64,000 nt of DNA. It comes from Phycisphaerales bacterium. GTDB taxonomy: Bacteria; Planctomycetota; Phycisphaerae; Phycisphaerales; UBA1924. The DNA lies in contig JAJDDD010000020.1 of NCBI GenBank assembly GCA_029260495.1, positions 1 through 64,000 of the forward strand. The letters are read 5' to 3'. Within the stretch, counting starts at the first letter, position 1. The number at the start of each line of letters is the position of its first letter. Made by a program: the position numbers and the translations under genes. A model generated the notes under the pieces. That model searched no databases. It was not told the origin of the DNA and was given only the letters and a program-made list of their open reading frames with translations. This document shows, piece by piece, positions 27,183-36,596 of the stretch.

Positions 27183-28628
27183 GTGGTCAAAAGGATCTTT
27201 GACATCGTCTGCAGCGCAATGGGGATACTGGCCCTAAGTCCGGTGTTGTTGCTGCTTGCAATCACGATCAAAATGGGATCTAAGGGATCGGTATTCTATC
27301 GAGGTAAGCGGGCGGGGCTTCACGGCAAACCATTTCATATCTTCAAGTTCCGCAGTATGGTCACCGATGCCGAGCAGTTGGGCGGCCCTTCGACCAGCGA
27401 TGAAGACCCTCGCATCACGGGCGTTGGAAATTTCATGCGGAAGCTTAAGCTCGATGAGTTGCCACAATTACTAAACGTACTAGTTGGGGAAATGAGTCTC
27501 GTTGGGCCTCGTCCCCAAGTGTTAGACTACGTTTCTCGCTATAACGAAAAAGAACAAGCGGTATTGCAGATGCGACCTGGAATCACCGATTGGGCCTCGA
27601 TATGGAATTCGGATGAAGGGGCTATCTTGACCGGGTGTGCTGACCCAGACAAAGCCTACGATGAGCTGATACACCCCACAAAGATGAAGCTCCAGTTACT
27701 TTATGCTGGGCAGCATAGTTTGTGGGTCGATTTGAAAATTCTAGCGTACACGCTCTATGGCCTTATACACAGGGGTTGGATTCCGCCAGAAATCCGGCGC
27801 TATCCCATGCCAGGCAAAACGAGCAACACCGACTTGCAAGGTTACGAAACAGTGACCGAGCTGCCAGGTGCTGCGGTTAATTCTGAACAGATCAAGATGC
27901 TCAATACACGTTATGGTTGGGCTGGTGAGTTGGCGGAGGGAAAGGAAGTTCTCGAAGTTGCCTGCGGCTCAGGGATTGGACTTGGACATCTTGCCACTCG
28001 AGCAAAACGGGTTGTGGGTGGAGACTACGACCCTAAGTTGACAGCAGTTGCCAAGAAGCAGTACGGCGGGCGTATTGAGGTGCAAGAGATGGACGCCCAG
28101 TCGCTTCCTTTCCCCGATGCTTCTTTTGACGTCGTCATGCTTTTCGAAGCAATCTACTACTTAGATCGTCCTGAATTGTTTGTGCAAGAGGCCCATCGCG
28201 TGTTGCGTCCGGGCGGATCCGTCTTAATTTGTTCTGCCAATCGCGAGCGACCTGATTTTAATGTGAGCCCGTTTAGCACTCAGTATTTCTCAGCAAAGGA
28301 GCTGCGAGAGCTATTAGAAAGAAACGGTTTTAGCGCAACTATTCACGCAGGTTTTCTGTTGGAGCCGCAAGGATGGAAGAATCGGAGTCGGCAAGCGGTT
28401 CGGACGGTTGCGGTCAAGTTGCGACTGATCCCTAAGACAATGAAGTGGAAGGCCCGTTTCAAACGGGTTTTCTTTGGCAAACTCCAATGCCTACCTACCG
28501 CGCTGGGACATCAATTATCAGAGAGAGAGCCGATGACAACAATTGATGTGACCCAGCCAGCAACCAACCACAAGGTGCTTTATGCTCTCGGGAATCGAGA
28601 GGCTGCGGCTAGTCGAGTGGCGGCCTAG
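27183..28628 (+). CDS. Phosphoglycosyl transferase (PglC/WcaJ type) fused to SAM-dependent methyltransferase
   Basis: This is a two-domain protein. The N-terminal part (about 200 residues) is a bacterial sugar transferase that starts a glycan by moving a phosphosugar to undecaprenyl phosphate: [21 protein letters not shown] is the re-entrant membrane helix, [32 protein letters not shown] and RPGITDWA are the family signatures. The C-terminal part has a class I methyltransferase core with [16 protein letters not shown] (SAM motif I), GGDYDPKL and a [11 protein letters not shown] motif. GTG at 27,183 is chosen because AAGGAAG lies just upstream and the protein then begins like other PglC enzymes; an in-frame ATG at 27,138 inside the previous gene is the alternative. 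Such a fusion is unusual. Confidence 0.85.
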   Translation: MVKRIFDIVCSAMGILALSPVLLLLAITIKMGSKGSVFYRGKRAGLHGKPFHIFKFRSMVTDAEQLGGPSTSDEDPRITGVGNFMRKLKLDELPQLLNVLVGEMSLVGPRPQVLDYVSRYNEKEQAVLQMRPGITDWASIWNSDEGAILTGCADPDKAYDELIHPTKMKLQLLYAGQHSLWVDLKILAYTLYGLIHRGWIPPEIRRYPMPGKTSNTDLQGYETVTELPGAAVNSEQIKMLNTRYGWAGELAEGKEVLEVACGSGIGLGHLATRAKRVVGGDYDPKLTAVAKKQYGGRIEVQEMDAQSLPFPDASFDVVMLFEAIYYLDRPELFVQEAHRVLRPGGSVLICSANRERPDFNVSPFSTQYFSAKELRELLERNGFSATIHAGFLLEPQGWKNRSRQAVRTVAVKLRLIPKTMKWKARFKRVFFGKLQCLPTALGHQLSEREPMTTIDVTQPATNHKVLYALGNREAAASRVAA

Positions 28629-28703
28629 CGAAGTACGAATTTAAATCTGTCGAGACCTCTGTCAATCCAATCACACCCGAATCATCCTGCCAAGGAGGGC
28701 ATC

Positions 28704-29840
28704 GTGGCGGCGACACCAAAAGTTCCTTTTTTCGACTATCCTGATGTCTTCTGCTCCGACGAAGAGCAGCTCATGGAGATTTTCTCGGATGTGGGACGTC
28801 GTGGAGCGTTCATTCAACAGCGGGATTTGAAAGAATTTGAAGGCCGACTTGCCGAGTATATTGGCGCAAAATACGTTCTGGGAATTGCCAATGCAACCGA
28901 TGCACTACACTTGGCTTTTCGCGCAATCGGAATTGGCGCGAAGGACGAAGTGATCTTCTGCTCGCACACGATGGTTGCGACCGCTGCGGCTGTACATTTC
29001 GCAGGTGGCACACCTGTCCCGGTGGATTGCCGCGAAGATCATTTGATTGATCCAGACGCAGTGAAGAGAGCGATTACTCCCCGCACCAAGGCGATCGTCC
29101 CGACGCAACTCAACGGTCGCACGGCGGACATGGATGCCTTACAAACGATCGCTGACGAACACGGGCTTGAGATCATTGAGGATTCGGCACAAGCACTAGG
29201 ATCGAAGTTTAAAGGCCGTTGTGCCGGGACGTTTGGCAAAGCAGGCTGCATTAGTTTCTATCCCGCGAAAACGCTAGGCTGCTTGGGAGATGGTGGTTGT
29301 GTGATTACCAACGATGATGAGATGCATCGCAAGCTACAGATGCTTCGTGACCATGGTCGGGGCGAAGATGGCGAAGTGCGGATGTGGGGCCTAAACTCGA
29401 GGCTAGATAACTTGCAGGCGGCCATACTCAATCGAAAACTTGATAGCTATGACCAGGCTGTTACACGGCGTCGGGAGGTCGCAGCGATCTATGACCAGCA
29501 ACTGACGGGTCTTTCGCAGCTTGCCTTGCCTCCTGCCCCCGACTCTCACCCCAGCCATTTCGATATATTTCAGAATTACGAAATCGAGGCAGAGCACCGC
29601 AACCAGCTGCAAGCCCACTTAAAGAGCAACGGTATAGGAACGCTTCTACCGTGGGGAGGAAAGGCGGTTCATCAATTTCGAAACTTAGGATTTTCTCAAG
29701 AACTACCGTTTACCAATAGGCTCTTCGACCGTGTGCTAATGCTTCCGCTGAATACCTCTTTAAGTGACGACGACGTCTTGTATGTATGCGGCAGCATACG
29801 GGAGTTCTATGCTGTGGAAAGAATTGCGGACGCGGCGTAG
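28704..29840 (+). CDS. DegT/DnrJ/EryC1/StrS sugar aminotransferase
   Basis: This 378-residue PLP-dependent enzyme transfers an amino group to a keto sugar nucleotide. The catalytic lysine is in SFYPAKTLGCLGDGG, IIEDSAQALGS holds the PLP contacts, and ANATDALHL is the phosphate loop. The start is GTG with AGGAGG seven bases before it. It is distinct from the WbpE-like enzyme at 19,427 and may act on a different sugar; the 4-keto product of the CapD-type dehydratase is a candidate. It opens a tight run with TylF-like and transketolase genes, whose joint function is unknown. Confidence 0.88.
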   Translation: MAATPKVPFFDYPDVFCSDEEQLMEIFSDVGRRGAFIQQRDLKEFEGRLAEYIGAKYVLGIANATDALHLAFRAIGIGAKDEVIFCSHTMVATAAAVHFAGGTPVPVDCREDHLIDPDAVKRAITPRTKAIVPTQLNGRTADMDALQTIADEHGLEIIEDSAQALGSKFKGRCAGTFGKAGCISFYPAKTLGCLGDGGCVITNDDEMHRKLQMLRDHGRGEDGEVRMWGLNSRLDNLQAAILNRKLDSYDQAVTRRREVAAIYDQQLTGLSQLALPPAPDSHPSHFDIFQNYEIEAEHRNQLQAHLKSNGIGTLLPWGGKAVHQFRNLGFSQELPFTNRLFDRVLMLPLNTSLSDDDVLYVCGSIREFYAVERIADAA

Positions 29841-29899
29841 ACACCGCCATAAAAACCGACATCCTCACAAATCGAAATGCCACCAAGATGGAGACCCTG

Positions 29900-30664
29900 A
29901 TGAGTGTAGCAACAACTACCAGAAACTTCCGAACGGAAAGCGAGCTTCAGGTAGGCGAGGCAATTGCCAACATTTTTGAAGCCTGCAGCGACAGTACCGA
30001 AGAAAAACTGGAGAATTTTCCTAAGTATGTGCGTCGACAGCATCTAAAGCGATTCTTGGCGCACTACGAAATCTTCAAGATGGCGCTGCCTGTGAAAGGG
30101 TCGGTTATTGAGTGCGGGGTCTTCCGAGGTTTCGGACTGATGTCTTGGGCGAAGCTGAGCACCATTCTCGAACCCGAGAATTTCACGCGACGCATTTATG
30201 GCTTCGATACCTTTAGTGGCTTTCCTTCCATCGACGACAAGGATGAGAACTTGGTGGCGTCCGACGTGGTGGCTCTACCGCATACTGGAGATCTCTCATC
30301 GAATTCCAAAAATGAACTGGAAGCTCTGGTCGATCAGTACGACAAAGATCGGTTTCTTGGTCACATGGACAAAGTTCACCTAGTTGAAGGCGATGCCAGC
30401 GAAACGATACCCAAGTTTGTTGAAGAGCATCCACACTTAGTTGTTAGCTTATTATTCTTGGATTTCGACCTCTATGAGCCCACCAAGACGGCGATCGAGC
30501 AACTTGTCCCGCGAATGCCGAAGGGAAGCATCCTGGCATTTGACGAACTAGATAACCCCATCTGGCCAGGTGAAACACAAGCGCTGATCGATACGCTGGG
30601 CATCAACAATGTCCAAATCGAGCGTCTACCGTGGGATCCCTATATTGGCTATGTAAGGATGTAA
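29900..30664 (+). CDS. TylF-like (macrocin O-methyltransferase family) methyltransferase
   Basis: This protein of about 254 residues belongs to the TylF family of SAM-dependent O-methyltransferases that act on sugars. GSVIECGVFRGFGLMSWAK is the SAM-binding loop, YGFDTFSGFPSID is the second motif and LFLDFDLYEPTKTAIEQL carries the acidic metal-binding residues typical of TylF. The ATG at 29,900 is chosen because GGAG lies six bases upstream; an ATG four codons earlier (29,888) is possible, and longer in-frame extensions into the previous gene are not credible. Only about 5 bp separate it from the transketolase pair, so all four genes from 28,704 are probably one transcript. Confidence 0.85.
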   Translation: MSVATTTRNFRTESELQVGEAIANIFEACSDSTEEKLENFPKYVRRQHLKRFLAHYEIFKMALPVKGSVIECGVFRGFGLMSWAKLSTILEPENFTRRIYGFDTFSGFPSIDDKDENLVASDVVALPHTGDLSSNSKNELEALVDQYDKDRFLGHMDKVHLVEGDASETIPKFVEEHPHLVVSLLFLDFDLYEPTKTAIEQLVPRMPKGSILAFDELDNPIWPGETQALIDTLGINNVQIERLPWDPYIGYVRM

Positions 30665-30669
30665 CCAAC

Positions 30670-31479
30670 ATGGATACTAAGGAACTGGCTCGAAAAATAC
30701 GAATTCACACGCTGGAAATGACCAGCCGTGGGGGGAGTTCGCATGTAGGGGCAGCTTTTTCGATGGCTGACATCGTTGCAGTTTTGTACGGGAACGTGCT
30801 AAACGTTGACCCGAACGATCCGAAAAAACCCTCGCGGGACCGATTTATCTTGAGTAAGGGGCACGCAGGGGCAGCGATTTACGCGGCCTTAGCTGAAACC
30901 GGTTTTTTCCCCGTCGAAAAATTAAAAACTCACTACCAAGATGGCTCCAATCTAAGCGGCCATGTCTCGCACAAAGGAATTCCCGGCGTCGAGTTGTCTA
31001 CGGGTTCGTTAGGGCATGGGCTGCCCGTTGGGACCGGAATGGCAAAAGCGGCAAAATTGCGAAACGATTCCCATCGAGTCATTGTCTTACTGGGTGATGG
31101 CGAATGTGACGAAGGTTCGAATTGGGAAGCGATTTTGTTCGCCGCACACCATAAGCTTGACAACCTAGTGGCAATCGTCGACTACAACAAAATCCAAAGT
31201 CTGGCCACGGTCTCCGAAACGCTAGGACTGGAACCCTTCACCGACAAGTGGCAAAGCTTCGGTTGGAATGTGGTCGAGGTGGATGGGCACGATCATGTGA
31301 GCCTGAAAAATAGTCTCTCGGCTGAGGCAAGAGTTCCAGGAAAGCCAACCTGCGTGCTCGCGCATACCATCAAAGGCCGCGGTGTCTCGTTTATGGAAAA
31401 CAGCGTTTTGTGGCATTACCGCACTGCCCGCGGCGAAGAGTTTGACGCCGCGCTCAAAGAACTGGAGGATGCTGCATGA
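30670..31479 (+). CDS. Transketolase, N-terminal (TPP pyrophosphate-binding) subunit
   Basis: This subunit of about 269 residues matches the first third of transketolase: SKGHAGAAIYAALAE with the catalytic His, STGSLGHGLPVGTGMA, and GDGECDEGSNWEAI, which binds the Mg-diphosphate of thiamine diphosphate, followed by VAIVDYNKIQS. Split transketolases transfer two-carbon ketol units. The ATG at 30,670 is chosen; an upstream in-frame start lies inside the tylF-like gene. Its stop overlaps the next start as ATGA. In a glycan locus such a pair more likely extends or branches a sugar nucleotide than serves central metabolism. Confidence 0.92.
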   Translation: MDTKELARKIRIHTLEMTSRGGSSHVGAAFSMADIVAVLYGNVLNVDPNDPKKPSRDRFILSKGHAGAAIYAALAETGFFPVEKLKTHYQDGSNLSGHVSHKGIPGVELSTGSLGHGLPVGTGMAKAAKLRNDSHRVIVLLGDGECDEGSNWEAILFAAHHKLDNLVAIVDYNKIQSLATVSETLGLEPFTDKWQSFGWNVVEVDGHDHVSLKNSLSAEARVPGKPTCVLAHTIKGRGVSFMENSVLWHYRTARGEEFDAALKELEDAA

Positions 31480-32432
31480 GAGATCATTTCATAGAACGTT
31501 TGTCCCTAATGGCGGAACAAGATCCCCGCATCATGCTGATCACGGGCGATTTGGGGTTCTGCGTATTTGACGACTACCGCGATCGCTTCCCAAACCAATT
31601 CATCAATGCGGGAATAGCCGAACAAAACATGGTCGGGCTTGCCACTGGATTGGCACTGGAAGGGCATATTGTTTTCACCTACTCGATCGCGAATTTTGTC
31701 TTTATGCGATGTTTAGAACAAATTCGTAACGACGCCTCATATCACGATTGCAACGTGAATGTCGTTTGCGTAGGAGGTGGGTTTAGTTACGGAGCTTTGG
31801 GTGTTTCGCATCATGCGACTGAAGACTTGGCAATCATGCGATCGTTGCCTGGACTTACCGTCGTCTCTCCATGCGATCACTGGGAAGCTTCAGAAGCTAC
31901 TGAAGCCGTAGCAGATACGGCGGGCGTTTCGTATCTTCGTTTAGATAAATCGTCTGCTCCTAATTCTTACGAAAATGGCGAGGAGTTCCGACTGGGGAAA
32001 ACCAGACGAGTGCGCGATGGATTTGATGTCACACTCGCTGCTACAGGTGGCATTCTTTCAAACGCCTTGGCAGCAGCCGAGGAACTAGCGAAGCATGGCA
32101 TCCAAGCTCGTGTTCTTAGCGTTCACACCCTGAAGCCTCTCGACGCAGAAGCGCTCGTTTCGGCAGCGAAAGAAACCACTGGCATAGTGACTATCGAAGA
32201 ACACACCGTTGATGGTGGCCTTGGAGGTGCTGTTGCTGAGTCTTTGCTAGAGAGTGGCGTAATGCCTGGATTTTTTCACCGCATCGGACTTCGAGAAGGG
32301 TTTTCATCGATTGTGGGTAGTCAAAACTACCTACGGACGCATTATGGCATGGATCACGAAGCAATTGTTGCCAAGGTTATACAATTGCTCGGGGCCAGAA
32401 AGACAAGACTCATGGAAAAGCATGTTGCTTAG
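31476..32432 (+). CDS. Transketolase, C-terminal subunit
   Basis: This 318-residue partner holds the pyrimidine-binding and C-terminal domains of transketolase: FINAGIAEQNMVGLATGLAL contains the glutamate that activates the thiazolium cofactor, and the last part is the regulatory-type domain (GIQARVLSVHTLKPLD, IVTIEEHTVDGGLGGA). The ATG overlaps the preceding stop by four bases (ATGA), giving equal synthesis of the two subunits. It is the last gene of the rightward polysaccharide block and converges on the protease gene. Confidence 0.92.
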   Translation: MRDHFIERLSLMAEQDPRIMLITGDLGFCVFDDYRDRFPNQFINAGIAEQNMVGLATGLALEGHIVFTYSIANFVFMRCLEQIRNDASYHDCNVNVVCVGGGFSYGALGVSHHATEDLAIMRSLPGLTVVSPCDHWEASEATEAVADTAGVSYLRLDKSSAPNSYENGEEFRLGKTRRVRDGFDVTLAATGGILSNALAAAEELAKHGIQARVLSVHTLKPLDAEALVSAAKETTGIVTIEEHTVDGGLGGAVAESLLESGVMPGFFHRIGLREGFSSIVGSQNYLRTHYGMDHEAIVAKVIQLLGARKTRLMEKHVA

Positions 32433-32477
32433 CAGAAGCTACAAACTCTGTTTGCCGTAAAGAATTCTGCAAATAGG

Positions 32478-34967
32478 TCAGGCCAATCCTCCCATGTTCT
32501 CAAACAGCGAATCGATTGCGCCTTCGTCAATCCATGCGTTCTGATCTTCAGCAAGGTGATCAGTGTACAATTCGAAGTCGTCCCCACCGTTGTCTCGCTG
32601 TACGTCATACTCTGCGAGCGAGCTTTCCCAAACAGAAAATGCATCGCCACCATCGTCGTTTTGAGAAAACGCCTGCAAGTGGCCCTGATTGATAGTGTTT
32701 GACTCACCATAGAAGACCATTTCCAAGGTAGAGACACGACTATTTATCGCCTGAAGGAAGCCTTGAGCCGCATAACTCTCGAAAGCACTAGAGTTTACTG
32801 ATTCTCCTACCGACTGACTGGCTGTCGAAGTGCTCTGCAATGCTAAACTGCTACTAAGTGCAAAGCTGCCTGCTTCATAATGAAGGCTTCCGTCATTGTT
32901 TACAACTACTAGTTGCCCGGCACTGTCAAGTTGCAAGTCATTGATGCCTGCCCAAGTTTGTGCCCCGTCTACGGTGACATTCCCATCGGCAGTCAAGGCG
33001 AATGCAGCACCATCGTGACGGACGGCAAATTCTATTACTGCAGTATCTAACGTCTGCCAAGGCCCTCCGTTCGGAAGTCTTTGCAATAATCCGTTCGAGC
33101 TCTGCCAATAGATTGCCATGTCATCGGCGATGTGAAAATCGTTGGTTCCACCCCAGACTCCCGATCCATTAATGCTCAGAATATTATCTGACCCTAAAGA
33201 GTATACTCTCGAATTGGCACCAACCATGTGTTTTGTTGCATCGGTATCGAGGGTCTCCCATCCCGCAGCAGAGTACCTTTGGAGAATTCCGCTCGTGCTC
33301 TGCCAAACGAAATTTTGGTTGCTCGCAATAGAAAAATCTTGCGTTCCAGACCAAAGACGATTTCCGTTGATGCTCAACCAATTTTCTGAATCCAGTGAAT
33401 AAGTGTTTCCGTTTGATGCAACGACCGTCTTCACCGTCACCGGTGCAATGGGTACCTGAGGAATCTCAGAGGCAACCAACGCAAGGTCGAGGTCGTAGTT
33501 TCCGATGCCGTGCCCTGCAGCAGTTTCTAAGGACAATGTGTACGACTCACCGGCGACGACGTCAAACGAAAGAACATTGTTCGCAAGTGTCCCATTAACA
33601 TCTATCACAGAGCAATTGGGAAGCAAGCCATGGTCGCCCGTGACTGACATGGAAACGGTCCCAGCTACATCTGCTGTAAACGTAAAGAAGTCTTTATCGT
33701 TAAGCGTGCCAATGTGCCCAGATAACGAAATGTTGCTACTCAACGTACCTAGTGAATAGGCTCCAGCCTCGGTGGAGCCGTAGTCGTCGGTTGGCATCAG
33801 GGCATCGATGGCGGCTTCGAGATTGAGTCGGCTGTAGGATTGGTTGGTCGCTGAGTCGAAAAACGAGTCAGATGTCGCGATCATGTGGTTATAGATCGTA
33901 TCTTGCGTGATGTTTGTGTAACCGACGAACTCCATCGCTTCGCGAACAAGTACGCTTGCGCCAGCGACATAAGGCGAGGCCATGCTCGTGCCAGACATCG
34001 TCGCGTAGTCGTCGGTAATGCCGTTATTATTGCCAGCGTAATCGGGCACGGTGCTGGTGATCGAGCGACCTGGGGCGGCGATCGCTCGCGAGCTACGTTG
34101 ACTGAAATAACTGAGTAGCCCGCTATCGTCGGTCGACATGACGGGGATGACATGCGAACTTGCTGCAGGATAGCTCAGCCCCGAGGCATTGTAGCTGGTG
34201 AAACTGTTGCCGGCCGAAACGGCGATAAAGATCCCATCGGCCTCGAGTTGAGCGAACTCATCTTCTAGATTTGCCCAGCTGGGAATGGTTTCAGCATTCC
34301 AGCCCGAAACTCCCAGCGACAAGTTAATAGCTGTGATGGGATTTTCGAAATTGTTTCGATTGGTATGAACCCAGTCGAGAGCATTCTCGACCCAAGAAAA
34401 ATACCCGGCCCCCACATCATCGAAGACTCGCAGGGCGACAAGATCGACGCCCGGTGCGACACCCGTGTCGTTGCCTGAGTCGCCACCCACAATTCCCGCC
34501 ACGTGGGTGCCGTGTGAACCCGAGGGTCCATCGTCGTAGGGGTTAGCGTCGTTTTCACCGGTGAAGTCCCAGCCTCCTACCACACGATAGTTTGAACCGA
34601 AGCCGTTCCCCAAGGCGAAATGATCGTACGCAATCCCGCTATCAATCACCGCAACGGTTTGTCCGATGCCAGTAAAACCATAGTCGGTACGCACATTGTT
34701 GAGCCCTGTCTGGTTATGGGCCTCTGCCAATGCAGTATCAATTTGCCGGAACTGATCTTCGAGCGATTCTTGATCTCTTGTCTCGATCCAAAAGTCGGGA
34801 GTCGATTCAACGCTTTGATGAATCGCGGGGATTTCGTCAACGATCGCATGGTGGCTGATGGCACCACCCAGAAATCCGCCTACTGGATCGGCGGACATGA
34901 AAAGTCGGTCTTCGAGTTGCTCTAAGCTACCAGTCCAATCGAACTGTTTGTTGGTGTCCATCCGCAT
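32478..34967 (-). CDS. Subtilisin-like (S8) serine protease with LEPR-XLL-like N-terminus
   Basis: This 829-residue exported peptidase has the full catalytic triad: Asp109 in VAVIDSGIA, His155 in SHGTHVAGIV and Ser328 in MSGTSMASPYVAGA. The N-terminus contains LEQLEDRLFMSADP, an LEPR-XLL-like element found at the start of large extracellular proteins of planctomycetes, in place of a normal signal peptide. After the protease domain come a pre-peptidase C-terminal-like beta domain (about 400-510) and then tectonin-like repeats in which the phrase LSINGxxLW/VWxGTxDF recurs about every 50 residues. AGGGA lies just before the ATG. The tail after residue 720 is acidic. Substrate unknown. Confidence 0.88.
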   Translation of the reverse strand: MRMDTNKQFDWTGSLEQLEDRLFMSADPVGGFLGGAISHHAIVDEIPAIHQSVESTPDFWIETRDQESLEDQFRQIDTALAEAHNQTGLNNVRTDYGFTGIGQTVAVIDSGIAYDHFALGNGFGSNYRVVGGWDFTGENDANPYDDGPSGSHGTHVAGIVGGDSGNDTGVAPGVDLVALRVFDDVGAGYFSWVENALDWVHTNRNNFENPITAINLSLGVSGWNAETIPSWANLEDEFAQLEADGIFIAVSAGNSFTSYNASGLSYPAASSHVIPVMSTDDSGLLSYFSQRSSRAIAAPGRSITSTVPDYAGNNNGITDDYATMSGTSMASPYVAGASVLVREAMEFVGYTNITQDTIYNHMIATSDSFFDSATNQSYSRLNLEAAIDALMPTDDYGSTEAGAYSLGTLSSNISLSGHIGTLNDKDFFTFTADVAGTVSMSVTGDHGLLPNCSVIDVNGTLANNVLSFDVVAGESYTLSLETAAGHGIGNYDLDLALVASEIPQVPIAPVTVKTVVASNGNTYSLDSENWLSINGNRLWSGTQDFSIASNQNFVWQSTSGILQRYSAAGWETLDTDATKHMVGANSRVYSLGSDNILSINGSGVWGGTNDFHIADDMAIYWQSSNGLLQRLPNGGPWQTLDTAVIEFAVRHDGAAFALTADGNVTVDGAQTWAGINDLQLDSAGQLVVVNNDGSLHYEAGSFALSSSLALQSTSTASQSVGESVNSSAFESYAAQGFLQAINSRVSTLEMVFYGESNTINQGHLQAFSQNDDGGDAFSVWESSLAEYDVQRDNGGDDFELYTDHLAEDQNAWIDEGAIDSLFENMGGLA

Positions 34968-35695
34968 AGCGTTCCCTCGTGAGCAACCAGCGCTCTCAAT
35001 TCAAGGGGAACGTACAAAACGATGCCCTTGAAGCGAACTTGGTGCTTGTCGGTTTTAGATGAGTTGGGTGACGAAGCCGCGTGGAGAGGCGAGGGCTAGG
35101 TCGAGAAAAGCCTGTTTCCAGGGTGTTTTTCAGTCGAGGGGATTCCTTCACAGAAGGAGCTCGACCGGTGACACATCAAAAGCCTAGTTCAAATTCGCTA
35201 GGCAGGCGGGTGACTTTCAAAGACTTTGCGAGAGATTTCCCCTAACAACCGCGGCTGATGGCCCTTTCCCTAGAGCGTGTTGACGGCAGTCCACGTTTGC
35301 CGTTCGTCGCGCTGATTCTGGACAACATGCTGTTGTCCTTGTGCCACATCAACTCCAACTCATTTGCATCTAAGTACGTCTGTCGATCAAAACAGTTCGA
35401 CCGAGTCGCCCCAGGACGACTGCAAAGTTGAAACTACTGAAAAATAAATACCAATTTATTTGAACCACAGAGGTCACGGAGGACACGGAGAAAGACTTAT
35501 TTCCTAGGTACTCTGTGCTGCTCTGTGTTCTCTGTGGTAATCTTATTTCCTGCTTTGATTGAGCTGGGCAACTTTTCAGCCCGCCTGTTGAAGAAGCAAT
35601 ATCACGGAATGGCGAGACAATGTCTAGCAGCCAAATTGGCCGGCATGCTAGCATCAAAAATGAATGCTAGCACTTCGTGATTGACGAGAATGGCG
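34968..35695. other. Gene-free stretch with hairpins and a dispersed-type repeat
   Basis: No convincing gene lies here. Visible structures are a perfect 8-bp hairpin (GGACAACA/TGTTGTCC, 35,320-35,338), a CACAGAGG-type repeat (35,464-35,538) and a 9-bp stem (TGCTAGCAT/ATGCTAGCA, 35,646-35,672) just downstream of the PEP-CTERM gene that may help end its transcript. Confidence 0.6.
35464..35538. repeat. CACAGAGG/CTCTGTGG imperfect inverted repeat
   Basis: ACCACAGAGG... at the left end pairs with ...CTCTGTGGT at the right, and the arms contain further CACGGAG and CTCTGTG units. This word family is widespread as dispersed palindromic repeats in environmental bacteria. A decayed relative (CGCAGAGGTCGCTGAGAG...) lies at about 36,678-36,710. 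Confidence 0.7.
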
Positions 35696-36490
35696 TTACC
35701 GCGAGGAACGCAAATAACGAGGCCGCCATGCGCTAACGATGAGGCAGACCAATAAGCTGCTTGACGATGGCTCGGGTACCGCAGCCGCCGCAATTGCTGG
35801 GCCGCTCGTTGTGCCGAAGTTGGTTTGCCAATCTGCGAGGTCTAAGCTACTAAGGACATTTGGCGATTCGCCTCGTTGCCACTTCAAAAAGTCGCCGCCG
35901 TCGACATCGCCATCTTGGTCAAAGTCTCCAGGCGTGAAAAAATCGAATGCAATATTCAGCACCGGTGTGTCCGTAAAATTATCGAAACCTGCTTGGTGAT
36001 TGTTCGCGTCCCCGATAAGCAAGAGCCCAAGGTGCGTCGAGATGCCAAGTAAACCTTCGATGTAATTGGTACTGAGATCAATAGTAATAGGGCCCAGCTG
36101 GGTAATTGGATTGCTTGCCCCAAGTAAGTTAGGGGTGACAGCAGCATCATTAATTTCAGCGAAGCCATCGCCCGCGTAACCAAAAACAGGAACGATGGGA
36201 AAACTACCACCCGAAAACGAAAAGAGACTTACGTCTAAATCAAGTGTTGCCGCTGTGATCGCCGTACCCGACGGAATCGACGTGAGCGGGAATTCTAAAA
36301 TACTCCTCGCATCAATACCACTAGTAAGAATCTGCTGAGTGACTAACAAAGACGGGTTGGTCTCGATGGCGAAACTCCCCAAATCGAGTTTGACGTTCGC
36401 AGTGATCGAGGGATCAATTGCCCGGCAAGCTTTGGGGGATGCGACCCAGAAGGAGCACAGCAGAAAGAAGAACCAAACTCTCGACTTCAT
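35696..36490 (-). CDS. Secreted protein with dockerin-like repeat and PEP-CTERM-like tail
   Basis: This protein of about 264 residues starts with a signal peptide (MKSRVWFFFLLCSFWVASPKACRA) if the ATG at 36,490 is used, which has GGAAA six bases upstream; an earlier start at 36,520 adds ten residues before the signal. The middle is a beta-rich domain of unknown function (DLGSFAIETNP... to about residue 190). DFDQDGDVDGGDFLKWQRG and the following DLADWQTNFG form a dockerin-like calcium-binding pair of the kind typical of Pirellulales. The end, AAVPEPSSSSLLVCLIVSA, is a PEP-CTERM-type sorting signal with a short hydrophobic helix and Arg-rich tail, although the helix is short. It is probably exported and processed at the surface. 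Confidence 0.8.
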   Translation of the reverse strand: MKSRVWFFFLLCSFWVASPKACRAIDPSITANVKLDLGSFAIETNPSLLVTQQILTSGIDARSILEFPLTSIPSGTAITAATLDLDVSLFSFSGGSFPIVPVFGYAGDGFAEINDAAVTPNLLGASNPITQLGPITIDLSTNYIEGLLGISTHLGLLLIGDANNHQAGFDNFTDTPVLNIAFDFFTPGDFDQDGDVDGGDFLKWQRGESPNVLSSLDLADWQTNFGTTSGPAIAAAAVPEPSSSSLLVCLIVSAWRPRYLRSSR

Positions 36491-36495
36491 GAACA

Positions 36496-36596
36496 TTTCC
36501 ACAGCAAATCCTTGACACATCGACCGAAGGTGCGATTCAGAATTGATTCGCCGAGTTTAACCGATTTAGACTACGGTTGCGAATTTGCTGTGGAAA
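36496..36596 (-). promoter_or_regulatory. 15-bp inverted repeat in the 5' leader that could hide the ribosome-binding site
   Basis: ATTTGCTGTGGAAAT and its exact complement lie at 36,583-36,597 and 36,495-36,509, 73 bp apart, in the leader of the PEP-CTERM gene. The arm nearest the gene contains the GGAAA ribosome-binding sequence, so a folded leader would block translation. Confidence 0.45.
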
